NCBI GenBank assembly: GCA_002293375.1
Contig: DBDA01000045.1
Coordinates: 1 to 45,628 of the forward strand
DNA from: Odoribacter sp. UBA944
Lineage (GTDB): Bacteria; Bacteroidota; Bacteroidia; Bacteroidales; Marinifilaceae
DNA length: 45,628 nt
Reading direction: 5' to 3'
Under the pieces are notes generated by a model that had not been told where the DNA came from, ran no database searches, and was given only the letters and a program-made list of their open reading frames with translations. Shown piece after piece: positions 33,197-42,401 of this stretch; position 1 is the stretch's first letter, and the number at the start of each line of letters is the position of its first letter. The translations under genes and the position numbers were made by a program.

Positions 33197-34246
33197 TTAC
33201 ATCATTTCTGTTTTCCATTCTCCGGCCTGAAAGATCCGGATCTTCATCAACCGTTTGTTTTTCCGTCCCAAGATCATGAATTCCAGAAAAATAAAAAACA
33301 GGCCAGCCAGGAAAAAATAGTGATATTTCTCCGCATAATCGCTGTATACACGCTCCTCCAACAAGGATTTCTCCATCTTATTGACTTCGTCCAACAGGGT
33401 ATTCAGTCCGACATCCGTATTACTGGCCCGGACATACATCCCTTCACCGGCCTCGGCAATACTCCGTAGAGTAGCTTCGTCCAAACGGGAAACCACTACA
33501 TTCCCCTGTCCATCCTTCCGGAACTGCCCGGGCGCCCCTTGCAGTGGAATAGGTGCTCCCTGTTCCAATCCCATGCCAACCGTATGGACATAGATGCCCT
33601 TTTCCCTGGCGTTTTTTGCTGCGGAAACCGCATTGTCCTGGTGATTCTCCCCATCCGTGATCACAATGATCGCTTTGGAGGTCTCCGTCTGGGGCGTAAA
33701 CGAAGAAGCCGCTAAATCGATGGCAGTGCCAATCGCTGTTCCCTGTATGGGAACCACTTCCGTATCGATACCCGACAAAAACAGGCGGGCTGACGAATAG
33801 TCTGTCGTAATGGGCAACTGTACGTAGGCATCCCCGGCAAAGACAATCAGTCCAACCTTGTCGTTCGACAACTTTTCGATCATCCGGGAGATGGCTAATT
33901 TGGCCTTTTCCAATCGGCTGGGTTTGATGTCCTGCGCCATCATAGAGTTGGAGACGTCCAAGGCGATCATCAACTCCACCCCTTGCTTTTTCACCTGCTG
34001 TAATTTAGAGCCGAACTGCGGCCCCGCCGCCCCGGCGATCACAAACAACAAGGCAAACAATACCAAGACAAACTTCCACGCGCCCCGCCGGAATGACACC
34101 AACGGCATCAGAGGAGCCAACAGGGTTGGATCCCCAAAAGCCGCAATGGCTTTTCTCTTCCGGGCCACCATAACGATGTAAAATACGATCAACAGCGGCA
34201 GAATAACCAGCAGGTAGAGTATTTCAGGATGTGCAAATCTAAACAT
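33197..34246 (-). CDS. batB: BatB: membrane VWA-domain protein
   Basis: 349 residues from the ATG at 34246 (MFRFAHPEILYLLV); a start four codons earlier at TTG is rejected. Two N-terminal membrane segments (about 8-28 and 59-77) precede a von Willebrand factor A domain at about 88-280 with the metal-ion-dependent adhesion site DVSNS (D97, S99, S101) and ITDGENHQD. A final membrane segment lies near 312-330. VWA domains bind partners through a metal ion. BatA and BatB probably form a complex with the MoxR ATPase and BatD. It follows batA after 32 bases. Confidence 0.93.
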   Translation of the reverse strand: MFRFAHPEILYLLVILPLLIVFYIVMVARKRKAIAAFGDPTLLAPLMPLVSFRRGAWKFVLVLFALLFVIAGAAGPQFGSKLQQVKKQGVELMIALDVSNSMMAQDIKPSRLEKAKLAISRMIEKLSNDKVGLIVFAGDAYVQLPITTDYSSARLFLSGIDTEVVPIQGTAIGTAIDLAASSFTPQTETSKAIIVITDGENHQDNAVSAAKNAREKGIYVHTVGMGLEQGAPIPLQGAPGQFRKDGQGNVVVSRLDEATLRSIAEAGEGMYVRASNTDVGLNTLLDEVNKMEKSLLEERVYSDYAEKYHYFFLAGLFFIFLEFMILGRKNKRLMKIRIFQAGEWKTEMM

Positions 34247-34278
34247 GGTCCACAACAATTATCAGGTACAACGAGAGA

Positions 34279-35271
34279 TCAGGGAATTTTCCGCAATACA
34301 GTATAGCGTAGCACCGCTTCCGCTGCCAGCAACAACAATCCAATCAACCCGAAGAGAAAGTATTTCTCCTCTTTTTTGCTGAAATGCTTTACCTCGATCC
34401 GGTTTTTTTCCAATTGATCAATTTCATCATATATTTGTTCCAATTTCAAATTATCCGTAGCACGGAAATAGCGCCCCTCGGTAACGGCGGCGATCTGCTT
34501 CAAAACCTCTTCGTCAATCTCCACGGGAACATTCCGCAACTGCACACCGAAAGGGGTTTGCACCGGATAGGGGGCTTCCCCGTAGGTGCCCACCCCAATA
34601 GTATAGACCCGGATCCCGAAGGTCTTGGCCAATTCCGCCGCCGTAACCGGCGCGATGGCTCCCCGGTTGTTCACCCCATCAGTCAACAGAATAATCACTT
34701 TGGATTTGGAAGGGCTGTCTTTCAGGCGGTTCACCGCATTGGCCAATCCCAATCCAATGGCAGTTCCATCCTCGATCATACCGCTCCTGACCTCACGCAT
34801 CAGGTTGACCAATACAGCCTGATCCGTTGTCAACGGACACTGCGTAAAACTCTCCCCGGCAAAAATGACCAATCCGATTTTGTCCTGAGGACGTTCCAAT
34901 ATAAACTTGACAGCCACCTCCTTGGCTGCTTCTAACCGGTCCGGGGTAAAGTCGCGAGCCAACATACTGGTCGAAACGTCTACGGCCAGCATGATATCAA
35001 TCCCTTCACTGGAATACGTCTGCCAACTGTTGTCGGACTGAGGGCGTGCCAATGCTACGGTCAGGGACACGATGGCCAATACCCTCAAAACAAACAACAA
35101 GTGCCGCACCCAAACGTTGCCTGCATGTGGGATCCCCCGGAAAGCCCGGAGAGAAGAGAATTGCAGGTCGGCGTGGGAGTGTTTCTCTTTCCATACGTAC
35201 CAAGCGATCATCGGCGCCAACAGAGCCAACAACCAAAAATATTCCGGGTCTGCAAATTCAAATCCAAACAT
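34279..35271 (-). CDS. batA: BatA: membrane VWA-domain protein
   Basis: 330 residues. It starts MFGFEFADPEYFWLL, with membrane segments at about 10-27 and 57-76, a VWA domain at about 90-285 with DVSTS (D98, S100, S102) and LLTDGVNNRG, and a terminal membrane segment near 303-322. It is a paralogue of BatB in the same operon, with the same layout. Genes order leftward as moxR, DUF58, BatA-associated protein, batA, batB, batC, batD, batE, which matches the aerotolerance locus of Bacteroidota. Confidence 0.94.
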   Translation of the reverse strand: MFGFEFADPEYFWLLALLAPMIAWYVWKEKHSHADLQFSSLRAFRGIPHAGNVWVRHLLFVLRVLAIVSLTVALARPQSDNSWQTYSSEGIDIMLAVDVSTSMLARDFTPDRLEAAKEVAVKFILERPQDKIGLVIFAGESFTQCPLTTDQAVLVNLMREVRSGMIEDGTAIGLGLANAVNRLKDSPSKSKVIILLTDGVNNRGAIAPVTAAELAKTFGIRVYTIGVGTYGEAPYPVQTPFGVQLRNVPVEIDEEVLKQIAAVTEGRYFRATDNLKLEQIYDEIDQLEKNRIEVKHFSKKEEKYFLFGLIGLLLLAAEAVLRYTVLRKIP

Positions 35272-35276
35272 ATCTC

Positions 35277-36251
35277 CTAAACATTGTGCTCCGTTTCATT
35301 TTCCGCTTGCCGCCTCTCTTCCAGATTGTGGTTAGTATTCCGAACAAATGCATAGGCCGTTTCCAAGCTCCGTACATTTTCATCGGGCAGCGGCGTGGCC
35401 TTTGCAAATTTCACAAAATCGGCAGCCTGCAACAGGTCGGCCAAACGGGCTTTATCAGCCTCGCCTGCCTCCGGCAACTTTTCCAAAGCGTGCAGGATCT
35501 CCCAGGAAGTCTGTTCCATAGCCGGTATGGCCAACTCTCCGTCCATATACTGCCGGATCGCATCAGTCAACCGGGTGTAGTACTCTTTTACCTTCCCAAC
35601 CTGCCACAATTTTTCCGCCTGCAAGGCTTCCAGGGAGCGAATGGCCAATTCGTAAGGGGGTATCCGCACCTCTTCCCGCCGGAAGAGCGGTTTCTTTTTC
35701 CGGAAGCGGATCACACTCCAGACCCCCAAAGCCACCAGCGCCAGACTTCCTATCCCCCAAATCAGATAGGGCAAGGCTTCCGAAAAGGTCCAGGGCGTCG
35801 CATACGGCATCACAATGTCGTGATTCCCCTTGGATTCGTCTATCCGGAAGGTATTGACAACAAAAGCGACCGGTTCCGTACGCAACACATTGTCGTAATT
35901 GTCCTCCTTCAAGAGAACGGGCAGCTCCGGCACCACATATACGCCCGTATCAAAAGCGGTAATCACGTACCGCTGCCGGTAGAGCCACTTTCCATCTTTC
36001 TCTTTCAGAGAGTCCCGCTCTGGTCCGGAAACAATCTCCACACCGGCCGTCACTGTATCTTTTAATTCCGGGAAAACGACCCGCACCGGGTCATCGCTCC
36101 AGACCTGAAACGTCAGGTATTGCTGGTCTCCTATCAACATGTAGGTCGTATCCAATGAAACGCTGTACTCCACCTGTTGAGCGTGTAGCAGGCCGTCCCA
36201 GAAGAAGCCAAAAAAGAGACAAAGTAATCCTGTGATCCACTTGATTTTCAT
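35277..36251 (-). CDS. bat-locus membrane protein of unknown function
   Basis: 324 residues. A signal peptide (MKIKWITGLLCLFFGFF to LHAQ) precedes a periplasmic beta-rich part of about 130 residues, with an immunoglobulin-like fold likely from DTTYMLIGDQQYLTFQVWS and TGVYVVPELPVLLK. One membrane segment lies near 162-182 (YLIWGIGSLALVALGVWSVI), followed by a cytoplasmic helical part (YYTRLTDAIRQYMDGELAIPAMEQTS). Position and layout resemble the DUF4381-type proteins found between DUF58 and VWA genes in other phyla. It is separated from batA by five bases. No function is known. Confidence 0.75.
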   Translation of the reverse strand: MKIKWITGLLCLFFGFFWDGLLHAQQVEYSVSLDTTYMLIGDQQYLTFQVWSDDPVRVVFPELKDTVTAGVEIVSGPERDSLKEKDGKWLYRQRYVITAFDTGVYVVPELPVLLKEDNYDNVLRTEPVAFVVNTFRIDESKGNHDIVMPYATPWTFSEALPYLIWGIGSLALVALGVWSVIRFRKKKPLFRREEVRIPPYELAIRSLEALQAEKLWQVGKVKEYYTRLTDAIRQYMDGELAIPAMEQTSWEILHALEKLPEAGEADKARLADLLQAADFVKFAKATPLPDENVRSLETAYAFVRNTNHNLEERRQAENETEHNV

Positions 36252-36281
36252 ATGTTCTTTATCTTCACACGTTTTATTTTA

Positions 36282-37151
36282 TCAAGCCCGTTTTTTAAAC
36301 AAAGCCATCAACGCCCTTACGTAATCCTCATCGGCCCGAATGTGGGCCGCATCCACTCCTGACCGTTTAAACAGTGCAGTCAGACGCAACTCCTCTTCCC
36401 GGTTAAACTTCCGGTAATGTTCCCGCAGACGCTTGCTGGAGGTATCTATCCACATCTGTTCTCCCGTCTCCGCATCGGTTAGGTACATCAACCCCACCGG
36501 AGGCAATTCCTCTTCCCGGCGGTCGTAGATTCGCAACGCCACCACGTCGTGTTTCCGGTTGGCAATGGAGAGCGCTTGTTGAAAATCGGAATCATCCATA
36601 AAATCGGAAAGCACAAAGCAGGTACACCGTTTTTTGATGGAGTTGGTTAGGTATTGCAACGCTCCGGCAATGTCCGTCCGTTTCTCTCCGGGACGGAAAC
36701 CGATCAGTTCCCGGATGATATGCAAGATGTGGGTGCGCCCCTTCTTGGGTGGAATGAATTTCTCGATTTTATCCGAGAAAAAGATCACCCCGATCTTGTC
36801 GTTGTTTTGTATGGCGGAAAAAGCGAGGACGGCTGCAATTTCCGTGATCTGGTTCTTTTTGAGTTTGGAAATCGTTCCGAAATTGCGGGAACCGCTGACA
36901 TCCACCAACAACATCACTGTCAACTCCCGTTCCTCTTCAAATACCTTGATGTAGGGCCGGTTATGACGAGCCGTTACATTCCAGTCGATGTTCCGGATAT
37001 CATCCCCGTACTGATATTCCCGCACCTCGCTGAACGTCATACCCCGCCCTTTAAAAGCCGAATGATATTCGCCCGCAAAAATAGTGTTGGAAAGCCCCCG
37101 GGTCTTGATCTCTATCTTCCTGACCCGCTGCAATAAATCAGAAGTCTCCAT
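36282..37151 (-). CDS. DUF58 domain protein
   Basis: 289 residues, soluble. The family hallmark REYQYGDDIRNIDWNVTAR is at about residues 44-62, followed by a VWA-like fold with DVSGS (D84, S86, S88) and FVLSDFMDD. DUF58 proteins nearly always accompany a MoxR ATPase and VWA proteins and are thought to be adaptors in the same assembly. Here it lies 54 bases after moxR and 30 bases before the next bat gene, all on the minus strand. Confidence 0.93.
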   Translation of the reverse strand: METSDLLQRVRKIEIKTRGLSNTIFAGEYHSAFKGRGMTFSEVREYQYGDDIRNIDWNVTARHNRPYIKVFEEERELTVMLLVDVSGSRNFGTISKLKKNQITEIAAVLAFSAIQNNDKIGVIFFSDKIEKFIPPKKGRTHILHIIRELIGFRPGEKRTDIAGALQYLTNSIKKRCTCFVLSDFMDDSDFQQALSIANRKHDVVALRIYDRREEELPPVGLMYLTDAETGEQMWIDTSSKRLREHYRKFNREEELRLTALFKRSGVDAAHIRADEDYVRALMALFKKRA

Positions 37152-37205
37152 AAATCAGTTCTGAAATTTGATGTGTAACAGCTCTTTCCGCTTACTACAA
37201 TCGTA

Positions 37206-38198
37206 CTATGGAACCTCAACTGTATTTAATACTTCGCTGATAATCTCCTCTGTCGTGACGTTGTTTGCTTCCGCTTCATAAGTCAGCCCGATCCGATGGC
37301 GCAGTACATCCGCACAAACCGCCCGGATATCCTCCGGGATCACATATCCGCGCCGCTTGATAAAGGCATATGCTTTGGCAGCTTTGGCTAAACTAATGCT
37401 GGCGCGGGGAGAGCCTCCGTAGGCAATCATGTTGGTGAATTTCTCCAATCCGCACTCACCAGGGTAGCGGGTAGAAAAAACGATATCAACGATGTATCTC
37501 TCGATCTTTTCGTCCATATATACCTCTTTCACCACTTCGCGGGCACGGATAATATCCGCCGGTTTCAGGATCGTCGAAGCCTTCGGAAAGGATTTGGTCA
37601 TATTCTGGCGCACGATCAACTTCTCCTCCTCTTTCTTGGGGTAGTCGATGACCACCTTCAGCATAAAACGGTCTACCTGCGCTTCCGGAAGCGGATACGT
37701 TCCCTCCTGTTCGATCGGGTTCTGTGTCGCCAACACCAAAAAAGGCTCTTCCAACGGCCAGGTCGTATCTCCAATGGTAATCTGGCGCTCCTGCATCGCT
37801 TCCAGCAAGGCCGACTGTACCTTGGCAGGAGCCCGGTTAATCTCGTCCGCCAAGATAAAATTAGCAAATATCGGCCCCTTCTTCACCACAAATTCCTCTT
37901 TTTTCTGGGAGTAGATCATCGTACCCAGAACATCAGCCGGCAACAGGTCCGGAGTAAATTGTATCCGGCTGAACTTGGCATCTACGGTAGTCGAAAGTGT
38001 GTTAATAGCCAATGTTTTTGCTAACCCCGGCACACCTTCCAACAAGATATGTCCATCGGACAACAAACCGATCAACAACCCCTCTACCAGGTGTTTTTGG
38101 CCGACAATCACTTTATTCATCTCGATGTTGATCATGTCAACAAAGGAACTCTCCTGCTGAATGCGGTCGTTCAATGCTTTGATATCAACAGTATCCAT
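37206..38198 (-). CDS. MoxR-family AAA+ ATPase
   Basis: 330 residues. Walker A GVPGLAKT at 55-62, Walker B with LADEINRAP at 116-124, sensor 1 near LATQNPIEQEGTYPLPEAQ, and the arginine-finger/sensor 2 region with YGGSPRASISLAKAA. MoxR ATPases act as chaperones that load cofactors or remodel complexes together with VWA-domain proteins, here probably BatA and BatB. It is the first gene of the locus, so it likely carries the promoter (a -7 box lies at 38272-38279). The family assignment is certain; the substrate is not known. Confidence 0.94.
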   Translation of the reverse strand: MDTVDIKALNDRIQQESSFVDMINIEMNKVIVGQKHLVEGLLIGLLSDGHILLEGVPGLAKTLAINTLSTTVDAKFSRIQFTPDLLPADVLGTMIYSQKKEEFVVKKGPIFANFILADEINRAPAKVQSALLEAMQERQITIGDTTWPLEEPFLVLATQNPIEQEGTYPLPEAQVDRFMLKVVIDYPKKEEEKLIVRQNMTKSFPKASTILKPADIIRAREVVKEVYMDEKIERYIVDIVFSTRYPGECGLEKFTNMIAYGGSPRASISLAKAAKAYAFIKRRGYVIPEDIRAVCADVLRHRIGLTYEAEANNVTTEEIISEVLNTVEVP

Positions 38199-38271
38199 AT
38201 TGTAAATTAATTAAATTATCCGTAAAAAATTTTGTAATAATCTTCCACTCAGGCATACAAAATTCCGCTAC

Positions 38272-38279
38272 CAAAATTA
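38272..38279 (-). promoter_or_regulatory. -7 box of the moxR-bat locus
   Basis: TAATTTTG on the minus strand, about 74 bases before the moxR ATG. The surrounding 188-base gap is very A+T-rich, and no -33 TTG stands at the normal distance. Nothing else coding was seen in the gap. Confidence 0.4.
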
Positions 38280-38386
38280 GGTATATTTAGAGCAAATGTT
38301 AAAATTTTTCCCCTTAAAAAAAGTTAAGCTACTGTTTAGAATTCTAAAAACAGAAAGCTATACCACACAAGGTTTCCCACCGTTTT

Positions 38387-38797
38387 TTATCGTACCGGAC
38401 GCCCTTCGCTTTTTTTCCGGAATACCTTGATGTAACCGATGATAAAAACATAGATTGTAAACAGAAAGATCAGCGCACGCAGCAAAAAATTCTGCCAGAC
38501 AATGCCGCCCGGATCCGCAATATCTTTCATTAAAGCCGGAATCATAAATACCATCAGGCCGAACAAAACCACCAACTGAATAATGGTAAAAAGACGCACC
38601 CGCCGTTCCCGCTGCAAGCGCCGTTTTCGGACCTCTTCCGACTCCCCGATGGCAGCCACTTTCGGCCGCTGGTTTTTAGGTACCCTGCCTTCCGTACTCT
38701 TTTTATTTGCCTTCTTCCACCGCTGTCTCCATCGCATCCCAACCAGCAACATAAAGACGCAAAATGCAATAAAAATATAGTTGTCCCAATTCATCAT
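38387..38797 (-). CDS. small membrane protein of unknown function
   Basis: 136 residues from the ATG at 38797 (MMNWDNYIFIAFCVFMLLVG). It has one membrane segment at the N-terminus (about 7-21), a strongly basic middle (RWRQRWKKANKKSTEGRVP, RKRRLQRERRVR), and two further hydrophobic segments at about 72-90 and 103-122. The basic part should be cytoplasmic. No domain is recognised. The chosen start sits about 22 bases after a -7 box; an upstream in-frame ATG would precede that box. It lies alone between moxR and priA. Confidence 0.6.
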   Translation of the reverse strand: MMNWDNYIFIAFCVFMLLVGMRWRQRWKKANKKSTEGRVPKNQRPKVAAIGESEEVRKRRLQRERRVRLFTIIQLVVLFGLMVFMIPALMKDIADPGGIVWQNFLLRALIFLFTIYVFIIGYIKVFRKKSEGRPVR

Positions 38798-38818
38798 TCT
38801 AAACCTTTGCGTACTTGC

Positions 38819-38826
38819 CAAAGGTA
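38819..38826 (-). promoter_or_regulatory. -7 box of small membrane protein gene
   Basis: TACCTTTG on the minus strand, ending 21 bases before the ATG at 38797. It also decides the start, since the longer frame would begin upstream of it. Confidence 0.45.
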
Positions 38827-38902
38827 TCAAATTATTTTCGTTTATCAGCACTAAGGGGCGTTGATGTGCAAGAAGTGTAAAAGAATGCAGCTTCCCACCC
38901 TC

Positions 38903-41332
38903 TTATGGATCAACGTCAAACAGCACCCGCAGGCCGGAATAGGCTTTATCGGCAGAGAGAAGAACGGCTGATTCTTTCAAAAACTGTTTAATCTTGGAAA
39001 AAGAAGCACCCTCTTCGATCTTGATCAGGAGGAACAATCGGTACCTGTCACCGATCCTACCCACTTCCGGTACGGCCGGCCCGCAAACACGCCGCCCCAG
39101 CCGGTCCCGCAACATCTCCGCCAGCCAGTTGGCGGCCTTCCGCAATACCACATTTGCGGGGTGGCGGAGCTCCACCCGGATCAACCGGCAAAAAGGCGGA
39201 TAGAAAAAGGATTCCCGTTCCGGGACCGCTTCCTGGTAAAATGTCGTATAATTCCCGGCTTCCAGCAAGTCGTACAGCCGGTTCTTCCGATCAGTCGTCT
39301 GGATCACCACCGTCCCTCTCTCTCCTTTCCGGCCACTGCGTCCGCTCACCTGCATCAACAACTGGTACGCCCGCTCTTCCGCCCGGAAATCCGGAAAATG
39401 CACCAAACTGTCCGCATCCATCACACCGACCAACTTAACATGCTCAAAATCGAGCCCTTTGGAAACCATCTGTGTCCCGATCAGTACGTCGATCCGTTTC
39501 TGCTCGAAATCATCGATCACCCGGCGGAACCTGGAACGGCTGCTCATCGCCTCCAGATCCAAGCGGGCCATCCGGGCCCCGGGAAACAACACCTTTACCT
39601 CCTCCTCTATCCGTTCCGTTCCCGGCGTACGCATCCGGTAACTCCCCTTTCCGCACGCTTCGCATACGGAAAGCGGTTGTACCAAGCTCCCACAATAACG
39701 ACAATTCAGTACGTTCCGCTCTTTGTAATAGGTCAGGCTGACATCGCAACGACGACACTTCGGGATCGAACCGCACCGGTCACACTGCAAATAGGTGGAG
39801 TATCCACGACGGTTTTGGAACAGGATCACCTGATAGCCCGCCTCCAGCACCTGCTGCATGTTTTGGATCAACAAAGGAGAGAAGGAGCCGTTCATCAACT
39901 TCTTTCGACGGTATTCCGTCAAGTCGGCAAACAACAGTTCCGGCATCAGTATTCCTCCATAGCGCTGAGCCAACTCCACCCTCCCGTATTTGCCCGTAAG
40001 CGCATTGCGCAGGGTTTCAAAAGAGGGGGTGGCAGAGCCCAACAACACCCGGGCCCCGTGTATGGCAGCCAGCATAACGGCCGTATCCCTTCCCTGGTAC
40101 CGGGGCATAGGCTCCTTCTGTTTATAGGAAGCATCGTGTTCCTCGTCCACGATCACTAAACCCAGCCGCTTAAACGGTAAAAAGAGGGAAGAACGCACCC
40201 CTAATACCAACGGATAGGGATCGTTTCCGCACTGTTTTCTCCACAGTTCCGCTCGCAAACTCTCCGGCATACCGGAATGGTATACCCCAATCCGGTTCCC
40301 GAACACCCGTTTCAGCCGTTTGACGATCTGAACGGTTAGGGCGATCTCCGGCAACATGTACAACACCTGTTTTCCCTCGTCAATCAACGAGCGGATCAAC
40401 CGGATATAGACCTCTGTTTTCCCGGAAGAGGTCACCCCCTGTAACAACACATTTTTCCCGGTATCAAAAAAGTCCCGGATCTGTTGCAGCACCTCCTGCT
40501 GCCCGGTGGAAAGCGGATGTCCGTCCTCAACCTCCTGTTCTTCCACAACAAAACGGCTGATTGTATGTTCCTCTATGGCCAGGATCCCTTTATCGCACAA
40601 CACCTTCAGGACAGCCGGAGCTGATCCGGATTCTGCCAGCAACTGCTTCCGCTCCATGCTTTCGCAATCCGCCTCCAACCAGCAACAAAAAAGGCGGTGC
40701 TGTACGGGAGCCCGCTTCAAGCTATCCAAAATCTCCGATCTTTCCCGCTCCGTAAACGGACGGCCCCACACCACCCGTTTCTCTTTTTTTTCTGAGAAAG
40801 CCTCGTCCACAATCTCCCGAACCCGTAACAATCCTTTATTTAACAGCGACTTTACGTAAGGCAATCCGTTTCGGATGTGCAGGTATTTCTCCAACTCCTG
40901 CAAAGAGACATACGCTCCCGGCTGCAACACTTGCAGCATCGCCTCCTCCTTTTCCGATAATACCGCATCCCCTGTCATTTCCTGTTCCGTCCGGGCTATC
41001 TGGGTGACACTCTCCAAGCGGAGCACGATCGGCAATGCCGCCCGCAACACCTCTCCCGGAGAAGCCATGTAATACTCCGCCACCCACATCAGAAAACGCA
41101 GGTGGTTCGGAGAAAAGCATACGTGCTCCTCCGCGATCCCTTCCACCGGTTTCACGGTATACCCTTCCGGCGGCCTGTTGTGTAAACAGAAGATCAACGC
41201 CGCGTATTTCTTTTTTCCGGCAAACGATACCCATACCAGCATCCCCTCCTTCACCTCCTGTTCCAAGGAAGGAGGGACGAAGTAGGTAAAGAGGCCCTCG
41301 ACGGCCAATGGTAAAATGATATCTGCAAACAC
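38903..41332 (-). CDS. priA: primosomal protein N' (replication restart helicase)
   Basis: 809 residues with a GTG start (FADIILPLAVEGLFTY is the family N-terminus, and no ATG lies upstream in frame before a stop). The N-terminal DNA-binding domain is followed by helicase motifs: Walker A GVTSSGKT at about 299-306, VIVDEEHDASYKQ, LGSATPS, and the C-terminal TQMVSKGLDFEHV and QVSGRSGRKG. Between the two helicase halves lies the cysteine-rich zinc region (CDRCGSIPKCRRC, CRYCG, CEAC). It reloads the replisome at stalled forks. The start lies 14 bases after the T-run of the pfkA terminator. Confidence 0.95.
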   Translation of the reverse strand: MFADIILPLAVEGLFTYFVPPSLEQEVKEGMLVWVSFAGKKKYAALIFCLHNRPPEGYTVKPVEGIAEEHVCFSPNHLRFLMWVAEYYMASPGEVLRAALPIVLRLESVTQIARTEQEMTGDAVLSEKEEAMLQVLQPGAYVSLQELEKYLHIRNGLPYVKSLLNKGLLRVREIVDEAFSEKKEKRVVWGRPFTERERSEILDSLKRAPVQHRLFCCWLEADCESMERKQLLAESGSAPAVLKVLCDKGILAIEEHTISRFVVEEQEVEDGHPLSTGQQEVLQQIRDFFDTGKNVLLQGVTSSGKTEVYIRLIRSLIDEGKQVLYMLPEIALTVQIVKRLKRVFGNRIGVYHSGMPESLRAELWRKQCGNDPYPLVLGVRSSLFLPFKRLGLVIVDEEHDASYKQKEPMPRYQGRDTAVMLAAIHGARVLLGSATPSFETLRNALTGKYGRVELAQRYGGILMPELLFADLTEYRRKKLMNGSFSPLLIQNMQQVLEAGYQVILFQNRRGYSTYLQCDRCGSIPKCRRCDVSLTYYKERNVLNCRYCGSLVQPLSVCEACGKGSYRMRTPGTERIEEEVKVLFPGARMARLDLEAMSSRSRFRRVIDDFEQKRIDVLIGTQMVSKGLDFEHVKLVGVMDADSLVHFPDFRAEERAYQLLMQVSGRSGRKGERGTVVIQTTDRKNRLYDLLEAGNYTTFYQEAVPERESFFYPPFCRLIRVELRHPANVVLRKAANWLAEMLRDRLGRRVCGPAVPEVGRIGDRYRLFLLIKIEEGASFSKIKQFLKESAVLLSADKAYSGLRVLFDVDP

Positions 41333-41345
41333 TTCCGGTGAATAA

Positions 41346-41385
41346 GAAAAAGAGGCTGCTTAAATTTTACTTTTTAGACAGCCTC
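41346..41385 (-). terminator. pfkA terminator
   Basis: Minus strand: stem GAGGCTG/CAGCCTC (41379-41385 with 41352-41358) around a 20-base A/T-rich loop, followed by five T and more T-rich sequence. It lies 24 bases after the pfkA stop. The large loop makes it weaker than the other terminators here. Confidence 0.65.
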
Positions 41386-41408
41386 CTTATGTTTAAATTT
41401 ATATTGGC

Positions 41409-42392
41409 TTACCGATTGGACAATACCTTCACCAGATTCAGCAATTCCGGATTGAGCCGTTTGGTACTTTTGATGGTCTTGTTAAACGGCACGTGGACGA
41501 TCTCTTTGTTCATGATCCCCACCATGATGCTCTTCTGGTCATCCATCAGGGCTTCCACGGCCGCAACTCCCAACTGGCTGGCCAATACCCGGTCAAAAGC
41601 TGACGGAGAACCACCTCGCTGCATGTGTCCCAGCACAGAGACCCGGATGTCGTACTCCGGGTGTGTCTTCCCGACCTTTTCGGCCACTTTGTAGGCCCCT
41701 CCCTCCTTTTCTCCTTCCGCCACGATCACAATGGCGCTGGAGGTCGCCGGGTCATAATCCTTGCACAAAAAGGTTTCCAGGTCAACGATATCGGTATCGA
41801 TCTCCGGCACCAGCACCGCTTCCGCCCCGGTGGCAATAGCCGTCCGCAAAGCGATAAAGCCAGCGTCTCGCCCCATCACCTCCACAAAGAAAAGGCGATT
41901 GTGCGCACTGGCCGTGTCCTTGATCTTATCCACCGCTTCCACCGCCGTATTTACCGCCGTATCGTAACCGATAGTCGAGTCGGTCCCGAACAGGTCGTTA
42001 TCAATGGTTCCCGGTATACCGACCACCGGAATATCGTGCTCCTGCACCAACAGCCGGGCGCCTGTAAAAGAGCCGTCCCCACCGATCACCACCAAAGCGT
42101 CGATCTGGTGTTCCTTCAATTTTGCCGCCGCTTTCACACGACCTTCCTCCGTACGGAACTCCGCGCTGCGGGCCGATTTCAAAATGGTTCCCCCACGCTG
42201 TACAATGTTGCTCACAGCCGTGGATTTCAACCGTTTTATATCTCCGTTTATCAATCCCTGAAACCCGCCGTATATGCCATACGCTTCACAACCATTGTAT
42301 ATTGCGGATCGAACCACCGCCCGAACTGCTGCATTCATCCCCGGCGCATCCCCCCCGGACGTCAATACGCCGATTCTTTTAATTTTTGCCAT
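41409..42392 (-). CDS. pfkA: ATP-dependent 6-phosphofructokinase
   Basis: 327 residues. It phosphorylates fructose 6-phosphate in glycolysis. LTSGGDAPGMNAAVRA is at 10-25, the nucleotide loop GGDGS at 104-108, the catalytic TIDND at 129-133 (D131), and MGRDAGF follows in the substrate site. Gly at position 107 of GGDGS, where pyrophosphate-dependent enzymes have Asp, points to ATP as donor. It is cotranscribed after ispH (nine-base gap). Confidence 0.95.
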   Translation of the reverse strand: MAKIKRIGVLTSGGDAPGMNAAVRAVVRSAIYNGCEAYGIYGGFQGLINGDIKRLKSTAVSNIVQRGGTILKSARSAEFRTEEGRVKAAAKLKEHQIDALVVIGGDGSFTGARLLVQEHDIPVVGIPGTIDNDLFGTDSTIGYDTAVNTAVEAVDKIKDTASAHNRLFFVEVMGRDAGFIALRTAIATGAEAVLVPEIDTDIVDLETFLCKDYDPATSSAIVIVAEGEKEGGAYKVAEKVGKTHPEYDIRVSVLGHMQRGGSPSAFDRVLASQLGVAAVEALMDDQKSIMVGIMNKEIVHVPFNKTIKSTKRLNPELLNLVKVLSNR

Positions 42393-42401
42393 ATTATCTG
42401 A

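Noticed and set aside
39161..40159. A long plus-strand frame inside priA
   Set aside because: It is antisense to helicase motifs and the zinc region of PriA and has no recognisable domain.
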